Below, in pieces: positions 37,645 through 47,720 of a stretch of 64,000 nt of DNA. The notes beneath the pieces are model-generated. The model did no database searches. It was not told the origin of the DNA and was given only the letters and a program-made list of their open reading frames with translations. The stretch comes from Rhodovulum visakhapatnamense. GTDB taxonomy: Bacteria > Pseudomonadota > Alphaproteobacteria > Rhodobacterales > Rhodobacteraceae. The translations under genes and the position numbers were made by a program. The DNA lies in the NCBI RefSeq assembly GCF_004365965.1, contig NZ_SOEB01000009.1:1-64000 (forward strand), given 5' to 3'. The first letter of the stretch is position 1. Each line of letters starts with the position of its first letter.

Positions 37645-37801
37645 GGTCCCCCCCCAGGATGGCCAATCCCATGACTGTGGCATTATGGCAGAATTCGGGC
37701 ATTGACACATATCAAATCGACCTGAACGCGCATTGATCCTGACCCGGAAAGCCGCGAATGTGGGGGACGAACGATTCCCCCCAGGAAGGAGAAGTCCAGC
37801 G

Positions 37802-38272
37802 ATGGCAAAGACTTTCAAAGGCATCGCCCAGGGACTGGACCTGCCGCCCATGGTTTGGCTCTCCGACGATTTCGCGGCGGCGCCACAACCCGGGATTGAA
37901 TCGCTCGCGGAACTGGCCGAGGCAGGGTTTCGCTCGATCCTCTGCAACCGGCCGGACGAGGAGGTGGCCCCGTCCGAGAACTCGGCTGCAATGGCCGCGG
38001 CGGCCGAGGCGGTCGGGCTGGGGTTCGCGGCGATTCCCGTCAGCCATGCCCCGATCACGCCCGCGATGATCGCGGTCCAGGCCCGCGCGATGGACGATCT
38101 GCCCGGCCCCTATTTCGCCTATTGCCGGGCCGGGTTCCGGTCCTCGGTCATCTGGGCGCTGACCCAGGCCGGGCGCCGCCCGACTTCGGAAATCGTGGGG
38201 GCCCTGGAACGGGCGGGCTTTGCCCTGCCCGGCCTGCGCGTGCAGATCGAGGCGCTGGCCGCCGGCCGCTGA
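37802..38272 (+). CDS. TIGR01244 family sulfur transferase/phosphatase
   Basis: A 156-residue protein of the BLH phosphatase/DUF442 fold, related to the dual-specificity phosphatases found fused to beta-lactamase-like persulfide dioxygenases. The P-loop is YCRAGFRSS (C-x5-R-S, near residue 125), with the general-acid-region block FRSILCNRPDEE earlier. AAGGAGAAG sits 11 bp upstream of the ATG at 37802. Possible roles are phosphatase or sulfurtransferase in sulfide detoxification; no persulfide dioxygenase gene is next to it. Confidence 0.88.
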   Translation: MAKTFKGIAQGLDLPPMVWLSDDFAAAPQPGIESLAELAEAGFRSILCNRPDEEVAPSENSAAMAAAAEAVGLGFAAIPVSHAPITPAMIAVQARAMDDLPGPYFAYCRAGFRSSVIWALTQAGRRPTSEIVGALERAGFALPGLRVQIEALAAGR

Positions 38273-38410
38273 GCAGCGGCCCTCGGGCCGGACGCGCCCG
38301 TCCTCCCGCCGCGGCGCGGCCGGCGCCCTGCCTGTGCGCGCCACCAAACGGCCCATTGATTTTCGCCACGGCCTGGCCCAAACCGCTCGGGCAAAACCCG
38401 GAGGACGCCC

Positions 38411-39202
38411 ATGACCCGCATCAACGCCAAATTCGCCGCGCTGAAGGCGGAGAACCGCAAGGCTTTCGTGGCCTATGTGATGGCGGGCGACCCCGATTTC
38501 GCGACCTCGCTGGAGATCGTGAAGGGTCTTCCCGGCGCGGGCGTCGACATCATCGAGCTGGGCCTGCCCTTCACCGACCCTATGGCCGACGGCCCGACCA
38601 TCCAGCTGGCGGGGCAACGCGCGCTCGATGCCGGCCAGACCCTGCAGAAGACGCTGGATCTGGCCCGCGCCTTCCGCCAGACCGACGACACCACCCCGAT
38701 CGTGATGATGGGCTATTTCAACCCGATCTATTCGCGCGGGGTCGAGACCTTCCTGACCGATGCGAAGGCCGCCGGGATCGACGGGCTGATCGTCGTGGAC
38801 CTGCCCCCCGAGGAAGATAGCGAACTTTGCCTGCCCGCGCAGGCCGCCGGTCTGAACTTCATCCGCCTCGCGACGCCCACGACCGATGACAAGCGCCTGC
38901 CGAAGGTGCTGCAGAATACCAGCGGCTTCGTCTATTACGTCTCGATCACCGGCATCACCGGCGCCGCCTCGGCCGAAGCCAGCGATGTCGCCCCCGAGGT
39001 CGCGCGCATCAAGGCCAAGACCGACCTGCCGGTGATCGTGGGCTTCGGCATCCGCACGCCCGAAACCGCGCGGTCCATCGCCTCGGTCGCCGATGGCGCG
39101 GTGGTCGGCTCGGCCATCGTCAAGCAGGTCGAGGAGAAAAAGCCCGTGGCCGAGATCCTGGCCTATGTCAAAGGCCTCGCCGAGGGTGCGCACAGCGCCT
39201 GA
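38411..39202 (+). CDS. trpA: Tryptophan synthase alpha chain
   Basis: A 263-residue TrpA, cleaving indole-3-glycerol phosphate to indole and GAP. Catalytic Glu49 ([17 protein letters not shown]) and Asp60 fall at exactly the textbook numbers. Phosphate-binding [13 protein letters not shown] and [12 protein letters not shown] are present. trpB, normally overlapping upstream, is not adjacent: trpA is preceded by the phosphatase-like gene and followed by the convergent ABC-2 permease, so the trp genes are split in this genome. Confidence 0.97.
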   Translation: MTRINAKFAALKAENRKAFVAYVMAGDPDFATSLEIVKGLPGAGVDIIELGLPFTDPMADGPTIQLAGQRALDAGQTLQKTLDLARAFRQTDDTTPIVMMGYFNPIYSRGVETFLTDAKAAGIDGLIVVDLPPEEDSELCLPAQAAGLNFIRLATPTTDDKRLPKVLQNTSGFVYYVSITGITGAASAEASDVAPEVARIKAKTDLPVIVGFGIRTPETARSIASVADGAVVGSAIVKQVEEKKPVAEILAYVKGLAEGAHSA

Positions 39203-39243
39203 AGCCCCTCGGCCTGACGCTGGCGGCGCGCCCCGCGCGGCTC

Positions 39244-40044
39244 TCAGGCCTTCATCCGGTAGCCGGTCCGGAACCAGTGCCAGCACAGCGCCATGACCAG
39301 CAGGGTCGCCAGGGTGCAGACCCCGAGCCCGAGCCAGGGCGAGCTGTCGGACTGGCCGATGACGCCGTAGCGCACCCCGTCGATCAGGTAGAAGACGGGG
39401 TTCACATGGGTCGCGATCTGCATCCCCAGCGGCAGCCGCTCGATCGAGTAGAAGGTGCCCGACAGGAAACTCAGCGGCGTGATGATGAAATTGGTGATCG
39501 CCGCCATCTGGTCGAACTTGTTCGACAGGATCGCCGCCATGATCCCCAGCGCCGACAGGAAGGCCGAGCCCAGCAGCACGAAGACCAGCGCCCAGAGCGG
39601 ATGGGCGATGCCCATGCCCAGCACGGTCAGCATCAAGAGCCCCACGGCCACCGCCACCAGCAGCCCGCGCGCGACGCCGCCGGCTGTATAGCCCAGCAAA
39701 AGCTCGGTCGGCGACAGGGGCGGCATCAGCGTGTCGACGATATTGCCCTGCACCTTCGAGATCAGGATCGACGACGAGGTATTGGCAAAGGCGTTCTGGA
39801 TCACCGTCATCATCAGGATGCCGGGCGCCAGGAAATGCACGAAGGGCACCCCCATCACCTCGCCCCGCGACGGGCCGATGGCCAGCGAAAAGACGCCGAG
39901 GAAAAGCCCTGCCGTGGCCAGGGGGGCTGCCAGCGTCTGGGTCCAGACCGCCAGGAACCGCTGGATCTCTCGCGCGCTCAGGGTATAGAGCCCCAGCCAG
40001 TTGACCTGCCCGAAACGGCGCACGCCCATACCGGTTGCGTTCAT
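39244..40044 (-). CDS. ABC-2 type transporter permease
   Basis: A 266-residue integral membrane protein with six segments. LGLYTLSAREIQRFLAVWTQ at the N-terminus, HFLAPGILMMTVIQNAFANTSSSI, VDTLMPPLSPTELLLGYTAG, and SFLSGTFYSIERLPLGMQI followed by NPVFYLIDGVRYG are typical of the ABC2_membrane/NodJ-YadH group. The group exports drugs, polysaccharides or lipids. The cognate ATPase gene is not adjacent. CAT at 40042-40044 is the start used. Confidence 0.92.
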   Translation of the reverse strand: MNATGMGVRRFGQVNWLGLYTLSAREIQRFLAVWTQTLAAPLATAGLFLGVFSLAIGPSRGEVMGVPFVHFLAPGILMMTVIQNAFANTSSSILISKVQGNIVDTLMPPLSPTELLLGYTAGGVARGLLVAVAVGLLMLTVLGMGIAHPLWALVFVLLGSAFLSALGIMAAILSNKFDQMAAITNFIITPLSFLSGTFYSIERLPLGMQIATHVNPVFYLIDGVRYGVIGQSDSSPWLGLGVCTLATLLVMALCWHWFRTGYRMKA

Positions 40045-40187
40045 ACGTCCTGCCTCCTTGATCTGCCTTGCGCTTGTATCCCCGAAGCCGCCCGGATTAG
40101 AATAGGGCCTTGTCGGATTTCTCCAAGGCGTCGGGCGCCGGGGCCAAGGGGCCTTACGCCTGTACTGCCGCGAGCCAAGGGAATGTC

Positions 40188-40826
40188 ATGTCCTGGACGG
40201 ATGAACGTGTCGAAACGCTGAAACGCATGTGGGCCGAAGGCCAGTCGGCGAGCCAGATCGCCAAGGAACTGGGCGGCGTGACCCGCAACGCGGTGATCGG
40301 CAAGGTGCACCGGCTGGGCCTGTCGAACCGCGCGGGCGCGGCGCCCGCACGCCCGGCCCCGGCGGCCGCGGCGGCCGCGGCGGCTCCGGCCGCCAAGGAC
40401 AAGCCCGCGCCCAAACCCGAGGCCGAACAGCCCGCGGCCGCCGCCGCACCGGCCCCGCAACCCGAACCGGCCCCCGCAAGCCGCCCGGCCGCCGCAAGCC
40501 CTGCCCCGGAGGCGCAAAGCGCGGCCCCGCCGCCGCCTGCGCCGCGCAAGGCCATCGTGCCCGCGGGCCAGCCGCTGCCGCCGCAACCCTCGGCCAATGA
40601 AATTAGCCCCGAGGCGCTGGCCTCGGTGCGCGAGGTGGAAAAGACCGCCAAGCGGCTGACCCTGATGGAGCTGACCGAGCGCACCTGCAAATGGCCCATC
40701 GGCGATCCCGCGACCGACGATTTCTGGTTCTGCGGGCTGCCGGTCCAGCAGGGCAAACCCTATTGCGAGGCCCATGTGGGCGTCGCCTTCCAGCCGATGA
40801 GCGCCCGGCGCGACCGCAAGCGCTAG
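40188..40826 (+). CDS. gcrA: Cell-cycle regulator GcrA
   Basis: A 212-residue GcrA. The DNA-binding N-terminus reads MSWTDERVETLKRMWAEGQS, ASQIAKELGGVTRNAVIGKV and HRLGLSNR. The middle is a long Ala/Pro linker (about 50-145, low complexity), and the C-terminal RNA-polymerase-sigma2-binding domain contains LTERTCKWPIGDPATDDFWF, CGLPVQQGKPYCEAHVGVAF. GcrA recruits sigma70 holoenzyme to CcrM-methylated (GANTC) promoters. The start at 40188 has AAGGGA upstream. It is divergent from the ABC-2 permease. Confidence 0.96.
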   Translation: MSWTDERVETLKRMWAEGQSASQIAKELGGVTRNAVIGKVHRLGLSNRAGAAPARPAPAAAAAAAAPAAKDKPAPKPEAEQPAAAAAPAPQPEPAPASRPAAASPAPEAQSAAPPPPAPRKAIVPAGQPLPPQPSANEISPEALASVREVEKTAKRLTLMELTERTCKWPIGDPATDDFWFCGLPVQQGKPYCEAHVGVAFQPMSARRDRKR

Positions 40827-40888
40827 GCGCCGCCCGCGCGCGCCCCCGGGGTCCGGGGGCGCGCGCGGTCCGGCCGATCAATCCCCGA

Positions 40889-42904
40889 TCAATCCCCGAA
40901 AAGCTTCCGCAACCCCTTGGACGCCTCTTCGCCCAACCGGCGCCGGGCCGCATCCTCGAGGCTTTCGTCGCTTCCCGCGCCCAGCTCCTCGGCGGCGCGC
41001 TCGCGCGCCTTCTGTTCCAGCGCCTCGCGCTCCTGCTTCAGCCGTGCCTCGGCCAGGGCCTCGACATCGAGCCGGACATTCGGCGCGGCCCAGGGGCCGG
41101 TGATCCTCAGCGGCACGCTGACGCCGCCGCTCTCGGCCCCCGGCAAGGCGGTCGGCACGATGGTATAGTCAAGCGTCCGCGCCGCAAGGCCCACATGACC
41201 GCTGCCCCTGGCGGTCAGCAGCGGCGCCGAGATGCTGAGATCGGAATTCGACAGAACGCCCCGGTCGATGGTGAAGCTCGCCGAAATCGAGTCGAAGATC
41301 GTCCGCGCCCCCGCGCCCATATAGGACGGGTCGAGATTTACCAGCATCCCCGCCAGATCGAGCCCGCGAAACTCGCCCTGCCCGAAGCCAAGCGCCCCGC
41401 CCCCCGACAGCGACCCCATCAGCGCCGACACGGAATTGCCCGAGGCCGTGAGATCGACCTGCAGATCGGCCGAGGTCACCAGCCGGTCGAACCCGGCGAA
41501 ATCGCTCAGCAGCGTTTGGACCGACACCCCCGCAATATCGAGATCGCCCGCCAGCGACAGCCCCTCCCGGCCATTTGCCGCCACGGTGCCGGTGACATTG
41601 CCCGCATAGGCCTGCAGCTCGTGCAGATCGACCGCCAGCCGCCGGTCTTCCAGCCGCGCGTCAAGCCGCACCGGCCCCAGCCGCACCTTGCCGGCATTGA
41701 TGGCCTCGGCCTTGAACCCGATTTCGGCATCGAGCGCACCGAGCCAGCCCGCATCGATCGGGGCCGTCGACCAGCCCCCGCTGCTGGCCTCGCCCGATGA
41801 ACCGCCCCCGCCCGTGGCAGAGGCCGACCCGCTGCCGCCGACCGAAAAGGCCGTGAGGTCCAGCGTTCCGGCCGAAAGCTGCGCCTCCAGATGCGGCCGG
41901 GGGTCGGCGGGCGCGAAGGCCAGGTTGCCGGTCAGGGTATTGCCGTCCTGCCGAAGGCTCGCGCGGTCGAGACGGATCGCGCCTTCGGGCGTGTAGGCCG
42001 CCTGCCCCTCCAGCACCAGCCGCTGGCCGACACCGGGCGGCAGATCGGGCGGCGTGGCCCCCGCGGCGGCGAAGATCGCCCGCAGATCCGACAGGTCGGC
42101 GTAAAGCTTGCCCTCGGCCGAAAGGGGCGCAAGGTCCAGTTGACCGTCGAAGGCAAGGCTGGCCCGGCCCAGCGCACTTTCGAGCGTCAGCCGCGTCGGG
42201 TCCCCCGCCGCCAGCGCGGCGGCATGGCCCAGCCGCGCCGACAGCCCGATCTCCTGCCCGTTCAGCACCGCCGTCAGCTTGAGATCGGCGGGGCCGTCCC
42301 GGTCGGGCAGCGCGATGGTGGCATCGACGCCCGAAAGCTCGGTCCGCGCGCCGCTGGCGTGATCGAGATAGACCAGATCGCCATCCGAGATCTCGCCCCG
42401 GTCAAGGGTCAGCCCGGCCAGCGCGCCGGGGCCCTGGTCCGCATCCGGCCCGGTCGCATCCGGGGCGGCGTCGGACACGGCGTCGGGTACGGCCGGGTCG
42501 GCCGCCGCCAGCGTTCCAGCGGAAAAGTCCCAGTTGACCCGCCCGTCGGCGGCCCGTTCCAGCAAGATGCGCGGCGCCAGCACCGTGACCTCGCGCACCG
42601 CGATTTCGCCCCGCAGAAGTGCTGACAGATCGATGCCCACCGCAAGGCCCTCGGCCGACAGCATCGGCCCGGCCTCGGACCAGTCGGCATTGGCCAGCGT
42701 GACGGCGCCGGTCTCGACCCCGATCTCGGGCCAGAGCGAGGGCCGGACCCCGCCCGCGACCGTCAGGCTGCGCCCGGTGGCTTTCTGCACCTGATCGGCG
42801 GCCAGCCGCGCCACCCGGTCCGCGGGCATCAGCAGCACCGCCGCCACCGCCAGCCCGATGAGAACCGCCACTCCCAGAAGACCCCGGATCACCCAGCGCA
42901 TCAT
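40889..42904 (-). CDS. AsmA family protein
   Basis: A 671-residue envelope protein. One N-terminal signal anchor (RWVIRGLLGVAVLIGLAVAAVLL) is followed by the periplasmic AsmA_2-type beta-rich body: MLSAEGLAVGIDLSALLRGE, a Gly/Ser-rich linker (SVGGSGSASATGGGGSSG, around residue 365), LHELQAYAGNVTGTVAANG. The tail is helical and charged (LKQEREALEQKARERAAEEL). AsmA-like proteins are now thought to bridge the membranes and move phospholipids to the outer membrane. The first of two adjacent Met codons (42904) is taken as start. It faces gcrA tail to tail. Confidence 0.88.
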   Translation of the reverse strand: MMRWVIRGLLGVAVLIGLAVAAVLLMPADRVARLAADQVQKATGRSLTVAGGVRPSLWPEIGVETGAVTLANADWSEAGPMLSAEGLAVGIDLSALLRGEIAVREVTVLAPRILLERAADGRVNWDFSAGTLAAADPAVPDAVSDAAPDATGPDADQGPGALAGLTLDRGEISDGDLVYLDHASGARTELSGVDATIALPDRDGPADLKLTAVLNGQEIGLSARLGHAAALAAGDPTRLTLESALGRASLAFDGQLDLAPLSAEGKLYADLSDLRAIFAAAGATPPDLPPGVGQRLVLEGQAAYTPEGAIRLDRASLRQDGNTLTGNLAFAPADPRPHLEAQLSAGTLDLTAFSVGGSGSASATGGGGSSGEASSGGWSTAPIDAGWLGALDAEIGFKAEAINAGKVRLGPVRLDARLEDRRLAVDLHELQAYAGNVTGTVAANGREGLSLAGDLDIAGVSVQTLLSDFAGFDRLVTSADLQVDLTASGNSVSALMGSLSGGGALGFGQGEFRGLDLAGMLVNLDPSYMGAGARTIFDSISASFTIDRGVLSNSDLSISAPLLTARGSGHVGLAARTLDYTIVPTALPGAESGGVSVPLRITGPWAAPNVRLDVEALAEARLKQEREALEQKARERAAEELGAGSDESLEDAARRRLGEEASKGLRKLFGD

Positions 42905-43037
42905 ATCCCCCGCCCGACGATGAAATCCATGACCCGAGCCTAGGCCGCCCGGACGCCCGCAACAACCCGCTCCGGCATCGGGCGGTGGCTTTCGCGACCG
43001 CTTCCCAGATTGGGCGCTCTGGCGTATAGGCTCGCCC

Positions 43038-44426
43038 ATGTCCCAGCCCAGATCGCCGAACCCGCCCGACCTGCGTCCCGACCTGGCGCCCCGCGCCCGG
43101 ATCGAGATGCCTGCCCGCCCCGGCCAGCCGACCATCGGCATGGTGTCGCTCGGCTGTCCCAAGGCGCTGGTCGACAGCGAACGCATCCTGACCCGGCTTC
43201 GGGCCGAGGGCTATGCGATCTCGCCCGATTACGCGGGCGCCGATGCGGTGATCGTGAACACCTGCGGCTTTCTCGACAGCGCCAAGGCCGAAAGCCTCGA
43301 GGCCATCGGCGAGGCGCTGAAGGAGAACGGCCGGGTGATCGTCACCGGCTGTCTGGGCGCCGAGCCGGGCTATATCACGGGCGCGCATCCGACGGTGCTG
43401 GCCGTCACGGGGCCGCACCAATACGAACAGGTGCTGGACGCGGTTCATGGCGCGGTGCCGCCCGCGCCCGACCCGTTCGTCGACCTGTTGCCCGCCTCGG
43501 GCGTCAGCCTGACCCCGCGCCATTACAGCTATCTGAAGATTTCCGAGGGCTGCAACCACCACTGCCGCTTCTGCATCATCCCCGACATGCGCGGCCGACT
43601 GGCGTCCCGCCCGGCCCATGCGGTCCTCCGCGAGGCCGGGAAGCTGGCCGAAGCCGGGGTGAAGGAGCTTCTGGTCATCAGCCAGGACACCTCGGCCTAC
43701 GGGGTGGACCTGAAGCACGCGACCGAAAAGGGCCACCGGGCGCATATCACCGATCTGGCGCGCGATCTGGGATCGCTCGGGATCTGGGTGCGGCTGCATT
43801 ACGTCTATCCCTACCCGCATGTGCGCGAGCTGATCCCGCTGATGGCCGAGGGGCTGATCCTGCCCTATCTGGACATCCCGTTCCAGCACGCCCACCCGGA
43901 CACGCTGAGACGCATGGCCCGGCCCGCGGCGGCCGCGAAGACGCTGGACGAGATCGCCGCCTGGCGCGCGGTCTGTCCCGATCTGGCGCTGCGCTCGACC
44001 TTCATCGTCGGCTATCCCGGCGAGACCGAGGCCGAGTTCCAGACCCTGCTGGACTGGCTCGACGAGGCGCAACTGGACCGGGTCGGCTGCTTTCAATACG
44101 AAAACGTCGCAGGGGCGGCGGCCAACGACCTGCCCGATCATGTGCCCGCCGAGGTCAAGCAGGACCGCTGGGAGCGGTTCATGGAAAAGGCCCAGGCCAT
44201 TTCCGAGGCGAAGCTGGCGGCCAAGGTCGGCCAGCGCATCGAGGTCATCGTCGACGAGATCGACGCCGACGGCATCGCCACCTGCCGCACGAAGGCCGAT
44301 GCCCCCGAAATCGACGGCAGTCTTTTCATCGACGAGGGCACCGGGGGGCTCGCGCCGGGCGATCTGGTAACGGTGGAGGTCGAAGAGGCGGGCGAATACG
44401 ACCTCTGGGGTCGTCCGGCGGCCTGA
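43038..44426 (+). CDS. rimO: Ribosomal protein uS12 methylthiotransferase
   Basis: A 462-residue MTTase radical SAM enzyme methylthiolating Asp of S12. The UPF0004 domain carries its three cluster cysteines in [24 protein letters not shown] and TGCLGAEPG. The radical SAM C-x3-C-x2-C is in [18 protein letters not shown], followed by a C-terminal TRAM domain ([17 protein letters not shown] through [17 protein letters not shown]). The D-x-x-G spacing and LYVYPYPH-like [12 protein letters not shown] separate RimO from MiaB. Confidence 0.96.
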   Translation: MSQPRSPNPPDLRPDLAPRARIEMPARPGQPTIGMVSLGCPKALVDSERILTRLRAEGYAISPDYAGADAVIVNTCGFLDSAKAESLEAIGEALKENGRVIVTGCLGAEPGYITGAHPTVLAVTGPHQYEQVLDAVHGAVPPAPDPFVDLLPASGVSLTPRHYSYLKISEGCNHHCRFCIIPDMRGRLASRPAHAVLREAGKLAEAGVKELLVISQDTSAYGVDLKHATEKGHRAHITDLARDLGSLGIWVRLHYVYPYPHVRELIPLMAEGLILPYLDIPFQHAHPDTLRRMARPAAAAKTLDEIAAWRAVCPDLALRSTFIVGYPGETEAEFQTLLDWLDEAQLDRVGCFQYENVAGAAANDLPDHVPAEVKQDRWERFMEKAQAISEAKLAAKVGQRIEVIVDEIDADGIATCRTKADAPEIDGSLFIDEGTGGLAPGDLVTVEVEEAGEYDLWGRPAA

Positions 44427-44549
44427 GCCCCTCGCGCGCCTGTCTTCCGCGCCTGTCCCGGTGAAGGCACCGGATCTGCCTTCGGACATGCCCAGGCCCG
44501 AGGCGCTTTTGGCGGGACGCTGCGACCGATCGGCAGCGTGCCCCTCGGG

Positions 44550-45038
44550 CTATGACCGGGCCTCGATCCCCGCCCCGCAGGCGGACAGCGGCAGGGCCGT
44601 CTCGGCCCTCAGGCATTCCAGCGCAAAGATCGAGTTCACGCTGCGCAATCGCACCCCGGCCGTCAGCTCCTCATAGAACCGGTCGAACGCGGGCATGTCC
44701 GCCACGACGACCCGCAGCAGGAAATCGTAGGTCCCGGCAAGCCGGTACACACCGCGGACCGCCTCCAGTCTCTCGATGACGGCCAGAAAGCCCGCGCGCC
44801 AGTCGGGCGTATGCTCGACCGCCTCCACCAGGACGAAGACGGTCATCGACAGCCCAAGCGCGTCGGGATCCAGCAGCGCCACACGGGCGCGGATCACGCC
44901 AGCCTCCTCGTGTTTCTGGATGCGCTTCCAGCAGGGGGTCTGCGAGAGCCCGACCTGATCGGCGATACGGGCAACCGGCACGGTCGCATCGCGCTGGAGG
45001 ATATCGAGGATCTTCAGGTCGATCCGGTCGAACGTCAT
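44550..45038 (-). CDS. Lrp/AsnC family transcriptional regulator
   Basis: A 162-residue Lrp-type regulator. An N-terminal HTH (FDRIDLKILDILQRDATVP, VARIADQVGLSQTPCWKRIQ) precedes the RAM/AsnC ligand-binding beta-alpha-beta domain (TVFVLVEAVEHTPDWRAGFL; GVYRLAGTYDFLLRVVVADM). The start at 45038 is preceded by GAAGGAGG. The usual effectors are amino acids; there is no neighbouring target gene to suggest which one. An AT-rich segment with a dyad lies 54-80 bp upstream and may be its own operator. Confidence 0.93.
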   Translation of the reverse strand: MTFDRIDLKILDILQRDATVPVARIADQVGLSQTPCWKRIQKHEEAGVIRARVALLDPDALGLSMTVFVLVEAVEHTPDWRAGFLAVIERLEAVRGVYRLAGTYDFLLRVVVADMPAFDRFYEELTAGVRLRSVNSIFALECLRAETALPLSACGAGIEARS

Positions 45039-45091
45039 CGCGCCTCCTTCCGGCCTGGGACGGCCATAGCTGACGAGTCGATGCGAGCATG

Positions 45092-45118
45092 CCAAATTTA
45101 TACCTAATGTCCATTTGG
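45092..45118. promoter_or_regulatory. AT-rich dyad upstream of the Lrp-type gene
   Basis: CCAAAT (45092-45097) and ATTTGG (45113-45118) are inverted 15 bp apart, in an AT-rich patch that contrasts with the surroundings. Size and position fit autoregulation by the Lrp protein. Confidence 0.35.
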
Positions 45119-45746
45119 TTTATCGTCTTTTATCGGAGAACGCCGCGATGCCTGTGACGTCCGGTCGGTCCGTCGCACGGTTGGTCATGCCTAGGGACGA
45201 ACGATCCGCTGCTGGACCGGATCGGCGATCCGGGCGCTGACGGGGTTCTCTTGCAAGGCCGCCGTCGACGCCGGGGCATGGATTCCCGCCAACGGGGAGG
45301 ATGCGTCCGGGTGGCTGCCGAGAAGCCCCGAAGCCTGCCGCCGCCCTGCGCGCAAACCCGTCCGCAAGGTCGGCCGAGTTTCGAAACGGCCATCGGCCGC
45401 TTGAGCCCTCGGAGACTCGTCAAGCCGCACATCCCTTCGCTCTGCCGAGCCCACCGCCCGCCCGGCCCGGACCATGAGATCGAATCGCCGCCCCCTGCCG
45501 CTCCGAGGCAAGGCGCCCGGTCCGGCGCGGGCCTCGCCTGTCCGCAGTCCTTCCCGGGAGAAGGATCTTCCAAAATCACGACAGAAAAGAGCGAGCTTCT
45601 TTCCTTGTTATTCACGATTATTCCTGTCGTTATTATGGGGTCAGGCGGCACCGGCGGCGCGACCGCGCGGTTTCACCCCCCGCGACAGGCGCTCTGCCCC
45701 GCTGGCCTGACACCAGAATTCAACGGGGACCAGCAGAGGACCGGAC
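45119..45746 (+). other. Long gap before the sulfate operon with AT-rich promoter region
   Basis: About 630 bp without a convincing gene. Frames through it lack family similarity. From 45570 to 45640 base composition turns AT-rich, with TTGTTA (45605-45610) and TATTAT (45631-45636) separated by 20 bp, so a promoter of the sulfate importer operon is likely here or close by. The remaining ~450 bp hold nothing I can interpret. Confidence 0.4.
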
Positions 45747-46877
45747 ATGTTTCGACCCATAGAAATCGACACAAGCAGGTGTGCCCAGGGCGCTTTCCGC
45801 CGACGGTCCGGCGACGGCCCGACCGAACGCGATGCGGGTCCTGCGCAAGTCGCAAGCCTTCAGGCCGAGCCGCGCACCAGCCGTCTGACAGGCATCCTGC
45901 GGGCCGCCGCCATCGGTCTGGCCGTCGGCGGGCCGCTTCCGGCCGCCGCACAGGAGACTGTCGAGATCCTCAACGTGTCCTACGACCCGACGCGGGAATT
46001 CTACCGCGCCTACAACGAGCTTTTCAGCGCCTGGTGGATCGCGCAGGGCCACGCGCCGGTCACCCTCCGGCAGTCGCACGGGGGTGCGGGCGCGCAGGCC
46101 CGGGCCGTGATCGACGGGCTCGAGGCGACGGTGGTGACGCTGGCGCTGTCCGCGGATATCGACCAGATCGCCGAGCGCACGGGCCGCATCCCGGCCGACT
46201 GGCAATCGCGCCTGCCGCACAACTCATCGCCCTATACCTCGACCATCGTGTTCCTCGTGCGCGAGGGCAATCCGCGCGGCATCAAGGATTGGGACGACCT
46301 CGTCGCCGACGGGGTGCAGGTCATCACCCCCAACCCCAAGACTTCGGGCGGCGCGCGCTGGAACTTCCTCGCGGCCTGGGCCTATGCCGAGCGCAACGGC
46401 CTCGATCCGCGCGACTTCGTCGGCGCGCTTTATCGCAACGTGCCGGTGCTGGATACCGGCGCGCGCGGATCGACCACGACCTTCACCCAGCGCGGCATCG
46501 GCGACGTGCTGCTGGCCTGGGAGAACGAAGCCTTCCTCGCCCTTGAAAGCCTCGGCGACGATGCCTTCGACATCGTGGTGCCGTCGGTCTCGATCCTCGC
46601 CGAGCCGCCGGTGACGCTGGTCGACGGAAATATCGCGTCGGACGCCCAGCGCGAGGTGGCGGAGGCCTATCTCGACCATCTCTACAGCCCCGAGGCACAG
46701 GCGCTGGCGCTGCACCACTACTACCGCGCCTGGGACCCGTCGCTGGCCGCGCCCGAAGATGTCGCGCGCCTCCCCGATCTCGATCTTGTCACCATCGCCG
46801 ATTTTGGCGGCTGGCCCGTGGTGCAGCCGAAATACTTCGGCGAAGGCGGCATCTTCGACCAGATCTACGAGGACTGA
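45747..46877 (+). CDS. Sulfate/thiosulfate ABC transporter substrate-binding protein
   Basis: A 376-residue periplasmic Sbp/CysP family protein that delivers sulfate or thiosulfate to CysTWA. Family blocks are [59 protein letters not shown] and the [21 protein letters not shown] anion-binding region. The signal peptide ([23 protein letters not shown], cleavage before ETVEIL) starts only at about residue 45. No start codon lies closer to it, so the precursor carries an unusual polar extension. It is the first gene of the operon, 3 bp from cysT. Confidence 0.93.
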   Translation: MFRPIEIDTSRCAQGAFRRRSGDGPTERDAGPAQVASLQAEPRTSRLTGILRAAAIGLAVGGPLPAAAQETVEILNVSYDPTREFYRAYNELFSAWWIAQGHAPVTLRQSHGGAGAQARAVIDGLEATVVTLALSADIDQIAERTGRIPADWQSRLPHNSSPYTSTIVFLVREGNPRGIKDWDDLVADGVQVITPNPKTSGGARWNFLAAWAYAERNGLDPRDFVGALYRNVPVLDTGARGSTTTFTQRGIGDVLLAWENEAFLALESLGDDAFDIVVPSVSILAEPPVTLVDGNIASDAQREVAEAYLDHLYSPEAQALALHHYYRAWDPSLAAPEDVARLPDLDLVTIADFGGWPVVQPKYFGEGGIFDQIYED

Positions 46878-46880
46878 GCC

Positions 46881-47720
46881 ATGAAGGCGCCCCTTCTCCG
46901 CGCGCCCTCTCCCCTTCCGGGGTTCGGGCCGAGCTTCGGGATCGCGCTTGCGATGCTGTCCGTCGTGGTCCTGCTTCCCATCGGCGCGCTGCTGGGGCGG
47001 GGCCTCATGATCGGCCCGGCAGAGCTGTGGGGGATGGTGAACACGCGCCGGGTCTGGTCGGCCCTGGCGCTGTCGTTTCGCGCGGCGCTGATCGCGTCGC
47101 TTTTCAACCTGGTCTTCGGGCTGGTGCTGGCCTGGGTGCTGGTGCGTTACCGCTTCTGGGGCCGCCGCCTCATCGACGCCGCGGTGGATCTGCCCTTCGC
47201 GCTGCCGACCGCGGTCGCGGGCATCGCGCTGACCGCGCTTTATGCTCCGAACGGCCCCTTCGGACAGGCGCTGGCGCCGTTCGGCCTTCGGATCGCCTAT
47301 ACCGAGGCCGGCATCTGGCTGGCGCTTGTCTTCATCGGCCTGCCCTTCGTGGTGCGCACCGTCCAGCCGGTGATCGAGGAACTGGACCCCGATATCGAGG
47401 AGGCCAGCGCCACGCTGGGCGCCCGCCGGTTCCACACCCTGCGCCGGGTGATCCTGCCGACGCTGACGCCCGCGCTGCTGACCGGCTTCGCCCTCGCGCT
47501 GGCGCGGTCGGTGGGCGAATACGGCTCGGTCATCTTCATCGCGGGCAACATCCCCGGCCTGACCGAAATCGCGCCGCTGCTGATCGTGATCCGGCTCGAG
47601 GAATACAATTCCGACGCCGCCGCGGCCATCGGGATCGCCATGCTGCTGATCTCGTTCGCCATGCTGCTGGCCATCAACGCAATCCAGATCTGGAGCAGAC
47701 GGAGGATCGGCCTTGTCTGA
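46881..47720 (+). CDS. cysT: Sulfate ABC transporter permease CysT
   Basis: A 279-residue inner-membrane permease (CysU/CysT) with six segments. The cytoplasmic EAA loop is EEASATLGARRFHTLRRVIL. DLPFALPTAVAGIALTALY and ARSVGEYGSVIFIAGNIPG are diagnostic for the sulfate subgroup. It forms the channel with CysW. It starts four bases after the binding protein's stop, and its end overlaps the TTG start of cysW by 8 bp, so the operon is tightly coupled. Confidence 0.95.
   Translation: MKAPLLRAPSPLPGFGPSFGIALAMLSVVVLLPIGALLGRGLMIGPAELWGMVNTRRVWSALALSFRAALIASLFNLVFGLVLAWVLVRYRFWGRRLIDAAVDLPFALPTAVAGIALTALYAPNGPFGQALAPFGLRIAYTEAGIWLALVFIGLPFVVRTVQPVIEELDPDIEEASATLGARRFHTLRRVILPTLTPALLTGFALALARSVGEYGSVIFIAGNIPGLTEIAPLLIVIRLEEYNSDAAAAIGIAMLLISFAMLLAINAIQIWSRRRIGLV

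Noticed and set aside
40107-40129. GCCTTG/CAAGGC hairpin upstream of gcrA
   Set aside because: Six pairs with an 11-base loop and no T run; no clear role.
45130-45651. 173-codon minus-strand frame before the sulfate operon
   Set aside because: Runs through the AT-rich promoter region, arginine-rich low-complexity product, no start signal.
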